Assembly (NCBI GenBank): GCA_035640455.1
Contig: DASQWB010000162.1
Span: 1-9,379 of the forward strand
Source: AC-50 sp035640455
Lineage (GTDB): Bacteria; Actinomycetota; Thermoleophilia; Gaiellales; Gaiellaceae
DNA: 9,379 nt
Direction: 5' to 3'
Shown: piece after piece, positions 1 to 5,191 of the stretch
Layout of the letters: the number at the start of each line of letters is the position of its first letter
Numbering within the stretch: the first letter of the stretch is position 1
Program-made: the position numbers and the translations under genes
The notes under the pieces: model-generated
What the model saw: the letters and a program-made list of their open reading frames with translations, nothing else
Databases searched by the model: none
Told to the model about the DNA's origin: nothing

Positions 1-411
1 CGCGACCTCGACCTCGACCGTGACGCCGGGATGGTCGCGGCGGAAGCAGCCGAGCGTGTCCGGCAGCAGGTAGACGCCCGGCGCCGTCGAGGCGCCGAGG
101 TGGATCGTGCCCGTCTGGAGCCCGGCGAGGGCGCCGAGCTCCTCCTCGGCGGCGCCGAGGGTGGAGAGCGCCTGCGCCGCTCGCGCCGCGAGGACGTGCC
201 CTGCCTCGGTCAGGCGGCTCCCCCGGCCGCTGCGCTCGACGAGCCGCTGTCCGGCCGCCGCCTCGAGCAGGCGGAGATGCTGGCTCGCGCTCGGCTGGCC
301 GATCCCGATCGCCGCCGCCGCGGCGGAGACGCTGCCCTGCCGGTCGATCTCGACGAGCAGGCGGAGACGGGTCGTGTCCCACAGCTCGCGCAGAGGGCTC
401 GTCGCGGTCAT
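1..411 (-). CDS. LysR-family transcriptional regulator (N-terminal part, cut by window edge)
   Basis: Reading the minus strand from an ATG at 409-411 gives 137 open codons up to the window edge, so the C-terminal part lies outside. Residues about 10-65 form the winged helix-turn-helix of LysR-type regulators: an alanine-rich helix followed by GIGQPSASQHLRLLE, then the wing ending in RLTEAGHVL. Residues about 85-137 begin the effector-binding domain (GTIHLGAST, then LPDTLGCFRRDHPGVTVEVEV). LysR proteins usually control a divergent neighbour and themselves, and here the neighbour is the metallo-hydrolase operon starting at 482. A perfect 6-3-6 palindrome lies 10-24 nt upstream of this start, so autorepression with control of the operon is plausible. 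A purine-rich stretch (AGAGGGA) abuts the start codon, which is closer than an ideal ribosome binding site. The effector is unknown; the neighbours suggest a sulfur or metalloid signal (inference). Confidence 0.93.
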   Translation of the reverse strand, partial: MTATSPLRELWDTTRLRLLVEIDRQGSVSAAAAAIGIGQPSASQHLRLLEAAAGQRLVERSGRGSRLTEAGHVLAARAAQALSTLGAAEEELGALAGLQTGTIHLGASTAPGVYLLPDTLGCFRRDHPGVTVEVEVA

Positions 412-420
412 TCCCTCTAC

Positions 421-435
421 CGATAGCAGCTATCG
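421..435. promoter_or_regulatory. Perfect palindrome, candidate LysR operator
   Basis: CGATAG-CAG-CTATCG is a perfect inverted repeat with 6-bp arms and a 3-bp centre, alone in the 70-bp gap between the divergent lysR and metallo-hydrolase genes. It is AT-rich for this DNA. It lies 10-24 nt upstream of the lysR start and about 47-61 nt upstream of the first base of the hydrolase gene. If that message is leaderless, this is about where LysR proteins place their recognition site. Its role is inferred from position and symmetry only. Confidence 0.5.
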
Positions 436-469
436 CCAACTTCGTCTAGCGCGATTCCCCTCGTCGGCG

Positions 470-475
470 TACGGT
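470..475 (+). promoter_or_regulatory. Putative -10 element (TACGGT) of a leaderless promoter for the hydrolase operon
   Basis: TACGGT fits the actinobacterial TANNNT -10 pattern and ends 6 nt before the GTG at 482, so transcription would begin at or next to the start codon. No good -35 is visible at 16-18 bp, which is common for promoters activated by LysR proteins. There is no Shine-Dalgarno sequence before 482. The same spacing recurs at three other gene starts in the window. Confidence 0.4.
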
Positions 476-481
476 GCGGTC

Positions 482-1237
482 GTGATCCTGCGCCCGTTCC
501 TGTACGACGAGACCGCGTGCGCCTCGTATCTCTTCGGCTGCCTGACCGCGAGGAAGCTGGCGGTCGTCGATCCGCACGAGGCGCTCGTCGACGACTATCT
601 CGCCGCGGCCGAGCGGGCCGGCGCGCCGATCGTCGCCGTCTTCGAGACGCACGTGCAGGCCGACCACGTCTCGGGGCTGCCGGCGCTCGTCGAGGCGACG
701 GGCGCCACGCCCTACGTCCCCGCGGGCGCGGAGGTCGAGTTCCCGCACGAGGAGCTCGGCGACGACGAGGAGGTCGTGCTCGGCAACACGCGCGTGCGCG
801 CGCTCGCGACTCCCGGCCACGCGCCGGCGCACAACGCCTACCTCGTCTTCGACCTGCGCCGCGGGACGGGCGAGCCGTGGCTCGTCTTCACGGGCGATTC
901 CCTCCTCGTCGGCGACGTCGGGCGCCCGGACCTGCATGCCGGCGGCGATCCACTTCCGCTCGCGCGGCAGCTCCATGGCTCGCTGACACGGCTGCTCGAG
1001 CTGCCCGACGGCGTGCTCGTCTTCCCGAGCCACTACGCCGGGTCGGTCTGCGGCCGCACGCTCTCGGGCAATCCGTTCTCGACGATCGGCTTCGAGCGCC
1101 GCTACAACCAGGCGCTGGCGGCCAGCGACGCCGAGGCCTTCGCCCGTGCGCTCCTCGTCGAGGTGCCGCCGCCCCCGGCGGACCAGGCGGAGATCGTCGC
1201 CGCCAACAGGCGCGGAGCGGTCGCGATCCGCCCGTGA
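482..1237 (+). CDS. Metallo-beta-lactamase fold hydrolase, persulfide dioxygenase (ETHE1)-like
   Basis: This 251-residue protein has the metallo-beta-lactamase fold in the arrangement of the ETHE1/Blh persulfide dioxygenases. Visible metal-site residues are His57 (in ETHVQADHVSG), Asp61, His62, His113 (TPGHAPAH), Asp139 (FTGDSLLVGDVGRPDL) and His184 (FPSHYAGSVCG), followed by the NPFSTIGFERRYN tail seen in rhodanese-linked members. The usual HxHxDH motif reads HxQxDH, with Gln59 in place of His. In human ETHE1 the iron ligands are His79, His135 and Asp154; the first two have the same spacing as His57/His113 here, so an Fe-dependent dioxygenase remains possible. No rhodanese domain is fused. 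The frame is open further upstream (to 107), but that part runs antisense through lysR, so I chose GTG 482, just after a TANNNT box. It is the first gene of the operon. Oxidation of glutathione persulfide or a similar persulfide is the likely role, not proven. Confidence 0.88.
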   Translation: MILRPFLYDETACASYLFGCLTARKLAVVDPHEALVDDYLAAAERAGAPIVAVFETHVQADHVSGLPALVEATGATPYVPAGAEVEFPHEELGDDEEVVLGNTRVRALATPGHAPAHNAYLVFDLRRGTGEPWLVFTGDSLLVGDVGRPDLHAGGDPLPLARQLHGSLTRLLELPDGVLVFPSHYAGSVCGRTLSGNPFSTIGFERRYNQALAASDAEAFARALLVEVPPPPADQAEIVAANRRGAVAIRP

Positions 1238-2496
1238 CCGCGGCGCCCGTGCGCCTCGGGCTGCGGGCGAACGCGGCGCAATTCTCGCTCCTCGTCGGCC
1301 TGAACGCGCTCGTCGGCGCGCTCGTCGGGCTCGAGCGGAGCGTGCTGCCGCTCGTCGGCGAGCGTGACTTCGGGCTCGGCTCCAAGGCGGCGATCCTCTC
1401 CTTCGTCGTCGCCTTCGGCGCGACGAAGGCGCTGACGAACCTCGCCGCGGGAGCCCTCGCTGATCGGGCCGGACGGAAGCGTCTCCTCGTCCTCGGCTGG
1501 CTGTTCGCGCTGCCGGTTCCCGTCCTGATCGGGGTCGCGCCGGCGTGGTGGGTCGTCGTCGTCGCGAACGTCTTCCTCGGCGCGAACCAAGGCCTCGCCT
1601 GGTCGATGACCGTCGTGATGAAGATCGACCTCGCCGGGCCGGCGCGTCGAGGCCTCGCGCTCGGGCTGAACGAATCGGCCGGCTATCTCGGCGTCGCCGC
1701 GACGGCGTTCGCGAGCGGCGCCCTCGCCTCGGCCGTCGCTCCGCGGACCGTCATCTGGGCCGGCGCGCTGGCGATCGCGATCGCCGGCACGCTCCTCTCC
1801 ATCGTCGTCGTTCGCGACACGGCGCCGCACGTCGCCCACGAGCAGCGCCGCGACCGCGGAAAGGAGCGGCTCGGTAATCCCGTGCTGCGGGCGTGCGCGC
1901 AGGCAGGGCTGGTGAACAACCTGAACGACGCGCTCGCGTGGGGGCTTGCGCCGCTCTACTTGGCGGCGCACGGCGCTTCGGCGCGACAGGTCGGCGCGGT
2001 GGCGGCGGTCTATCCGGCCGTCTGGGGCGCCGGCCAGCTCGCGACCGGCTGGCTCTCGGATCTGCTCGGGCGGAAGCCGCTCATCGTCCTCGGGATGCTC
2101 GTCCAAGCCGGAGCGCTCGCGCTCCTCGTCGGTGGCGAGGGCGCGTTCACGCCCGCCCTCGTCGCGGCGGTGCTGCTCGGCGTCGGCACGGCGCTCGTCT
2201 ACCCGACGCTGATCGCGGCCGTCTCCGATGCCGTCGAGCCGCGCCAGCGTGCGCAGGCCGTCGGCGTGTACCGCTTCTGGCGCGACGCCGGCTTCGTGGT
2301 CGGCGCGCTCGTGGCCGGGTTCGGAGCCGACGCGGCGGGCAGCGGACCGACGATCGCCGCAGTCGCGGGGCTGACGGCGGCGAGCGGTCTCGTCGTCGCG
2401 GCGACGCATCGGTGGACGCGATGGCCGGTATCGGCAACTTCCCCTTGGACTATGGGGCTCGAGAGCGTACGCTCGGCACGATGGCCGTCGAAGTAG
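1234..2496 (+). CDS. MFS transporter
   Basis: The GTG at 1234 overlaps the previous stop in a GTGA arrangement, which implies translational coupling. The product is 420 residues with about 12 hydrophobic segments in two halves. The MFS loop 2-3 signature is at about residues 73-88 (GALADRAGRKRLLVLG) and repeats in the second half at about 272-287 (GWLSDLLGRKPLIVLG). A charged central loop (HVAHEQRRDRGKERLG) separates the halves. Other traits are NQGLAWSMTVVMKIDL in the fourth-fifth segments and GLNESAGYLGV in the fifth. The substrate cannot be read from sequence; because of the neighbours, export of an oxidised sulfur species or of a methylated metalloid are reasonable guesses. The last ~25 residues after the final membrane helix are a poorly structured tail that overlaps the following methyltransferase gene by 16 bp and covers its possible promoter. 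Confidence 0.92.
   Translation: MTAAPVRLGLRANAAQFSLLVGLNALVGALVGLERSVLPLVGERDFGLGSKAAILSFVVAFGATKALTNLAAGALADRAGRKRLLVLGWLFALPVPVLIGVAPAWWVVVVANVFLGANQGLAWSMTVVMKIDLAGPARRGLALGLNESAGYLGVAATAFASGALASAVAPRTVIWAGALAIAIAGTLLSIVVVRDTAPHVAHEQRRDRGKERLGNPVLRACAQAGLVNNLNDALAWGLAPLYLAAHGASARQVGAVAAVYPAVWGAGQLATGWLSDLLGRKPLIVLGMLVQAGALALLVGGEGAFTPALVAAVLLGVGTALVYPTLIAAVSDAVEPRQRAQAVGVYRFWRDAGFVVGALVAGFGADAAGSGPTIAAVAGLTAASGLVVAATHRWTRWPVSATSPWTMGLESVRSARWPSK
2445..2473 (+). promoter_or_regulatory. Possible internal promoter for the methyltransferase part of the operon
   Basis: TTGGAC (2445-2450) and TACGCT (2468-2473) are separated by exactly 17 bp, and the -10-like box ends 7 nt before the ATG at 2481. 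This would produce a leaderless transcript beginning at or beside the ATG. There is no Shine-Dalgarno sequence before 2481. The element lies inside the 3' end of the MFS gene, so the methyltransferase, DUF1059 and DsrE genes could be transcribed separately. Confidence 0.35.
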
Positions 2497-3275
2497 ACAT
2501 CGACGTCGCGCTCCTCAAGAGCGAGATCAGGAAGACGTATGCGTCGGTCTCGCAGGAGCCCGCGAAGGACTTCATCTTCCCCACCGGTCGGGCGTGGGCC
2601 GAGGATCTCGGCTATCCGGAGGAGCTCGCGCGCGTTCCCGAGCACGCCGTCGAGTCCTTCGCAGGCGTCGCGAACCCGTTCTCGCTCGGCCGGCTCGAGC
2701 CCGGCGAGGCGGTTCTCGACCTCGGTTCCGGCGCCGGCACCGACTCGCTCGTCGCCGCCGAGATGGTCGGCCGCGAGGGGCGCGTCACCGGGATCGACAT
2801 GACGCCGGAGATGCTGGACCGGGCTCGCGCCGCGGCGGCAGAGCTCGAGGCCGAGAACGTCGAGTTCGTCGAGGCGGAGGCCGAGCGCCTGCCGTTCCCC
2901 GACGGGAGCTTCGACGTCGTCATCTCGAACGGCGTCATCGACCTGATCCCGGACAAGGACGCCGTGTTCGCCGAGCTCTATCGCGTGCTCCGGCCGGGCG
3001 GCCGGATCCAGATCGCAGACGTGACGATCCAAAACCCCGTCAGCGAAGAGGGTCGCCGGGACATCGACCTCTGGACCGGGTGAATTGCCGGGGCGCTGCT
3101 GGAGGCAGCGTACGCCAGGCTCTTGGAACGGCACGGGTTCGAGCGAATCGAGACCGGACAGCTCGTGGACACGTACTCCCGCTCGAAGTTCGAGGACACG
3201 CGGCGCAAGGCGCAGAAGTTCGGCGCGCGCGGCACGACGCTGAAGGCCTACAAGCCGGAAAGGAGCGACAGGTGA
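2481..3275 (+). CDS. ArsM/UbiE-like SAM methyltransferase, predicted selenoprotein (in-frame UGA at codon 201)
   Basis: The frame from ATG 2481 encodes a class I SAM-dependent methyltransferase. Motif I is VLDLGSGAGTD (residues 78-88), the acidic ribose-binding residue is Asp106 (GIDM), motif IV is FDVVISNGVIDLIPDK (144-159), and RVLRPGGRI follows (168-176). Codon 201 is TGA (3081-3083), in the context DLWTG-TGA-IAGALLEAAY. Related ArsM-like proteins, from memory, read DLWxxCIxGA, so the TGA takes the place of a conserved Cys. The frame stays open after it for 63 sense codons of normal composition (ARLLERHGFERIETGQLVDT) and ends at TGA 3273-3275, overlapping the next GTG by 4 bp. A perfect stem-loop sits 16 nt downstream. 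Total length is 264 residues including the predicted Sec201, with no other Cys anywhere. A conventional gene caller would stop at 3083. The substrate may be arsenite or another soft metalloid or thiol compound (inference). A TGC-to-TGA mutation or sequencing error is the alternative. Confidence 0.82.
3081..3083 (+). other. In-frame TGA, predicted selenocysteine codon (Sec201)
   Basis: This TGA interrupts the ArsM-like methyltransferase frame between DLWTG and IAGALLEA. Coding continues in the same frame on both sides. TGA is the stop codon of the hydrolase, DUF1059, hppA, Vps62-like and both minus-strand methyltransferase genes, so the codon is not generally reassigned and must be read by context if it is read. 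Confidence 0.75.
3094..3110 (+). promoter_or_regulatory. Candidate bacterial SECIS stem-loop for Sec201
   Basis: CGCTGC (3094-3099) pairs perfectly with GCAGCG (3105-3110) around the 5-nt loop TGGAG; a G-U pair (3093/3111) can extend the stem. Sixteen nucleotides separate the TGA from the loop and the second loop base is G. As I recall the published bacterial SECIS consensus, it wants a small apical loop about 16-37 nt after UGA with a G in its first two bases. In E. coli fdhF the distance is about 18 nt. Confidence 0.65.
3259..3265 (+). promoter_or_regulatory. Strong ribosome binding site for the DUF1059 gene
   Basis: AAAGGAG ends 6 nt before the GTG at 3272, the best Shine-Dalgarno match in this operon. 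It lies inside the 3' end of the methyltransferase frame downstream of the in-frame TGA. It would allow the small protein to be made even when ribosomes terminate at 3083. Confidence 0.65.
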
Positions 3276-3433
3276 GAGCGATCGAGTGCCCCTGCGGCCA
3301 CCACCTCGAGAGCGCCGACGACGACGAGCTCTTCCGCCTCGCGCGCGAGCACGTCGACCGAGACCATCCGGAGCTGCAGCGCTCCGACGACGACATGCGC
3401 CGGCGGATCGCCGCTGACGCGTACGACGTCTGA
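3272..3433 (+). CDS. Small DUF1059-family protein
   Basis: A 53-residue protein starting at GTG 3272, overlapping the methyltransferase stop by 4 bp and preceded by AAAGGAG. The sequence shows the DUF1059 pattern: CPCGHHLESADDDEL near the N-terminus, then REHVDRDHPEL. Cys6, Cys8, His27 and His32 could bind a metal such as zinc (inference). The family has no firmly established function that I know of, and such proteins often sit in stress or redox gene clusters. Its position between a predicted selenoprotein methyltransferase and a DsrE-like protein suggests an accessory role in that pathway. Its stop overlaps the next ATG by 1 bp (TGATG). Confidence 0.85.
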   Translation: MRAIECPCGHHLESADDDELFRLAREHVDRDHPELQRSDDDMRRRIAADAYDV

Positions 3434-3801
3434 TGGCAGACAACGGCAAGGTGGTCATCAACCTCGCGACGGGACTCGAGGACCCCGAGCGGGTCATGAT
3501 CGCGTTCCTGGTCGGCGGCGCAGCGGTCGAGCAGGGCAAGCAGGTGTCGATGTTCCTCACGAAGGAGGCGGTGCGGCTCGCGCTCCCGGGCGTGGGCGTG
3601 GGAGTCGCCTGCGACGGCTGTCCGCCGATCGAGCGGCTCTTCCAGCAGTACGCCGACGGAGGCGGCGGGCTCCTCGTCTGCCCGATCTGCTTCAACGCCC
3701 GCTCACTCGACGAGGGGAGCCTCGTCCCGAATGCGCGCATCGGCGGCGCGACGCCGCTCTGGGAGTGGATCGGCGAGGGAGCGACCGTCTTCAGCTACTA
3801 G
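3433..3801 (+). CDS. DsrE-family protein with two CxxC motifs
   Basis: The ATG at 3433 shares its A with the preceding TGA stop. The 122-residue product has the DsrE/DsrF-like fold: a KVVINLATGLEDPERVMIAF start, AAVEQGKQVSMFLTKEAV, and a C-terminal half with CDGC (60-63), FQQYADGGGGLLVCPIC with CPIC (83-86), and FNAR just after. DsrE-type proteins carry or transfer sulfur (sometimes selenium or other soft groups) on cysteines, and the paired CxxC motifs suit thiol redox or soft-metal binding. The location at the end of an operon with a persulfide-dioxygenase-like enzyme supports a sulfur-relay role (inference). The last 11 bp overlap the convergent methyltransferase gene on the minus strand, and no terminator is apparent between them. 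Confidence 0.88.
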   Translation: MADNGKVVINLATGLEDPERVMIAFLVGGAAVEQGKQVSMFLTKEAVRLALPGVGVGVACDGCPPIERLFQQYADGGGGLLVCPICFNARSLDEGSLVPNARIGGATPLWEWIGEGATVFSY

Positions 3802-4393
3802 CGAAGTACCAGCGGCCCAGCGCGGGTAGCGCTCCGTCGGCGATCGTCGCCTGCTCCTGATACTCCAGCCGGTGCTGCCCGAGCATTCGTGCCAGGTACG
3901 GCCGCGGTGTCTCGCGGAGATCGAACGCGGCGCCGATCTTCGAGCGGAGCGTCGCCCCGGTGTGGAGGTCGGCGTGCTCGAGCCGCCACGCCGTCACGGA
4001 GTTGTCGGCGCCTGACCGATCGTGCCGGGCCAGCCACGATGCGGCCCGTTCGTCGTACGCCTCCCAAGCGAACTCGTAGGCGAGAAGCCGGCCGCGTGGC
4101 CGCAGCAGGCGCGCGATCGCCGCGAGCACCGGGTCGAGTTCCACGTGGTGCAGCGTCATGACCGCGCAGACGGCGTCGAACCGGTCGATCGAGCCGAGCT
4201 CCTCGACCCGCTCCCGCATCAGCCGCGGGCGTTGCGGCGCCTGTGGATCGACGCCGACGGCGTCGAAGCCCCTCGTCGCCAGGCGCTCGACGAGCCCGCC
4301 GTCGCCGCAGCCGACGTCGAGCACTCGCGAGCCGGGGGCGAGGGCATCGGCGACGACCGCGTCGAAGCCGCGCCACCAGCGATCGTCACCCAC
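3791..4393 (-). CDS. Class I SAM-dependent methyltransferase (ordinary, no in-frame UGA)
   Basis: A 200-residue methyltransferase read from GTG 4393. Motif I is VLDVGCGDGGL (24-34), the acidic residue follows in DAVGVDPQ, motif IV is FDAVCAVMTLHHVELD, and LLRPRGRLLAYEFAW follows. This is a type 11/12 (UbiE-like) layout; the substrate is unknown. The start overlaps the stop of the upstream minus-strand methyltransferase by 8 bp, so the two are probably co-translated. A later portion (SWLARHDRSGADNSVTAW, then PYLARMLGQHRLEYQEQ) may form the substrate lid. Its LHHV after motif IV is useful for comparison: at the same place the upstream gene has L-TGA-TGA-I. The C-terminus ends inside the tail of the convergent DsrE gene. 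Confidence 0.88.
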   Translation of the reverse strand: MGDDRWWRGFDAVVADALAPGSRVLDVGCGDGGLVERLATRGFDAVGVDPQAPQRPRLMRERVEELGSIDRFDAVCAVMTLHHVELDPVLAAIARLLRPRGRLLAYEFAWEAYDERAASWLARHDRSGADNSVTAWRLEHADLHTGATLRSKIGAAFDLRETPRPYLARMLGQHRLEYQEQATIADGALPALGRWYFASS

Positions 4394-5108
4394 CGGCAGG
4401 GATCGTCTGCGGCAATGTGCGCAGCAGCCGGTAGCGCACCGTGTCGACGAACTCGACCGGCGTCTCGTCGGTCTCGCGTAGCCGCCGCCGGACGGCGGCC
4501 GGCAGGCGCAGGTTCTCCCAGCTGTCCGCCTCCTCGAGCGCCTCGGCCGCGTCGTCGAACCGCTCGGCGACGAGCCGGCGTCGCGTCGTCAGGAGCTCGA
4601 AGAGCCCCTCGGAGACAGTCTGCTCGAGGCCCTCGTCCATCGCCTCGAGGACGGCCGCGAACCTGCGCGTGTCGACGAAGCCGAGGCCGCGCCGGCCGGC
4701 ACGCACCGCGAACTCGAGACCGAGCGGGTGGACGTCGAGGAGGAGGCCTCCCGGCCGCAACGCCTGATGGACGCGACGCAGGACGTTCACGACGTCCTCG
4801 GTCTCGATTCATCAGAGCGACCACGAGAAGAGCGCGAGGTCGAACTCGGCCGTCGGCATGTCGACCTCGGTAGCGTCGCCGACCTCGAAGCGGATCCGGT
4901 CGCGGAGCGCGCGCGGCGTCGAGGCCCGAGCCCGCCGGACGAGCTCCTCGTCCGCGTCGAAGGCGAAGACCGACGCCGCCCGTTCCGCGCAGCCGAAGGT
5001 CAGACGCCCGTCGCCACAGCCGATCTCGGCGACGCGCAGCCCCTCCAGGTCGACGAGCTCGCGGATCGTCGCGAGCTCGACGCCGTCGGGGTCGACGACC
5101 AGCGGCAC
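4386..5108 (-). CDS. SAM-dependent methyltransferase, predicted double-selenocysteine protein (tandem in-frame UGA-UGA, codons 99-100)
   Basis: Read from GTG 5108, the first 98 codons give a methyltransferase N-terminus: motif I VAEIGCGDGRL (26-36), acidic Asp51 (FAFDAD), VGDATEVDMP, and motif IV FDLALFSWSL (89-98). Two consecutive TGA codons follow (4809-4814). The same frame continues as IETEDVVNVLRRVHQALRPGG, the expected next helix and strand, then HPLGLEFAVRAGRRGLGF and a long helical C-terminus ending at 4386. Total is 240 residues with predicted Sec99-Sec100. The tandem sits where relatives have His-His (as in the next gene) or, from memory, Cys-Cys. A perfect stem-loop follows. Standard annotation would split this into two fragments. 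A pseudogene would need two adjacent in-frame nonsense changes with no frameshift. The substrate is unknown. The stop overlaps the next minus-strand gene by 8 bp. Confidence 0.75.
4780..4798 (-). promoter_or_regulatory. Candidate bacterial SECIS stem-loop for the tandem UGA codons
   Basis: On the minus strand AGGACGT pairs perfectly with ACGTCCT (7 bp) around the 5-nt loop CGTGA. The loop begins 17 nt after the second TGA and 20 nt after the first. As in the other candidate, the second loop base is G, and here it is followed by U as in the GU of the E. coli fdhF element. Stem length, loop size and distance nearly match the stem-loop at 3094-3110. Confidence 0.6.
4809..4814 (-). other. Tandem in-frame TGA-TGA, predicted Sec99-Sec100
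   Basis: The minus strand reads TCG CTC TGA TGA ATC GAG, i.e. S-L-stop-stop-I-E, in the centre of an otherwise continuous methyltransferase frame. Fragments on both sides are in the same phase (first start at 5108, the later in-frame GTG at 4790). Homologous positions in UbiE-like enzymes face the SAM/substrate pocket, by family knowledge. Confidence 0.7.
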
Positions 5109-5115
5109 GAGAGCG

Positions 5116-5121
5116 ACGCTA
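5116..5121 (-). promoter_or_regulatory. Putative -10 element (TAGCGT) of a leaderless promoter for the tandem-UGA methyltransferase
   Basis: On the minus strand TAGCGT is followed by 7 nt and then the GTG at 5108, the same TANNNT-to-start spacing as at 482, 2481 and 8366. No Shine-Dalgarno sequence precedes this GTG and no convincing -35 is visible. Confidence 0.4.
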
Positions 5122-5152
5122 CAGGATCGGCTCGTGTGATAGAAAACCGCCG

Positions 5153-5170
5153 CGCCGAGGGCACTCGGCG
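5153..5170 (+). promoter_or_regulatory. Perfect hairpin in the hppA leader
   Basis: CGCCGAG (5153-5159) pairs with CTCGGCG (5164-5170) around GGCA, a 7-bp GC-rich stem followed by a T-rich stretch (TTGACTTTGT). It ends 10 nt before the ribosome binding site of hppA. It could be a leader structure or attenuator of hppA; a terminator for upstream plus-strand transcription is also possible, though the nearest plus-strand gene ends at 3801. Confidence 0.3.
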
Positions 5171-5180
5171 TTGACTTTGT

Positions 5181-5186
5181 GAGGGG
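5181..5186 (+). promoter_or_regulatory. Ribosome binding site of hppA
   Basis: GAGGGG ends 5 nt before ATG 5192 and fixes this start. It shows that hppA, unlike several neighbours, has a conventional leader. Confidence 0.7.
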
Positions 5187-5191
5187 GCAGG

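Noticed and set aside
107..481. Upstream extension of the metallo-hydrolase frame to 107
   Set aside because: The extra residues are low-complexity, lie antisense to lysR and cross the palindrome; hydrolase homology begins right after GTG 482.
1102..2409. Minus-strand open frame of 435 codons opposite the MFS gene
   Set aside because: Biased composition and no recognisable domain; it mirrors the codon pattern of the MFS transporter on the plus strand.
2481..3083. A 200-residue methyltransferase ending at the TGA 3081-3083
   Set aside because: It would lose the conserved C-terminal region and leave a 190-bp gap inside an otherwise overlapping operon. That gap is in-frame coding sequence with family-like content.
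4386..5108. Treating the tandem-TGA methyltransferase as a simple pseudogene or two separate genes
   Set aside because: Both parts are in the same phase with no lost or gained bases, motifs on both sides are well kept, the two stops are adjacent and both TGA, and a SECIS-like hairpin follows. The downstream part alone would begin in the middle of the methyltransferase fold. A pseudogene remains possible but is less simple.
5171..5176. TTGACT as a -35 box for hppA
   Set aside because: It is only 16 nt from the start codon and the ribosome binding site occupies the place where a -10 would have to be.
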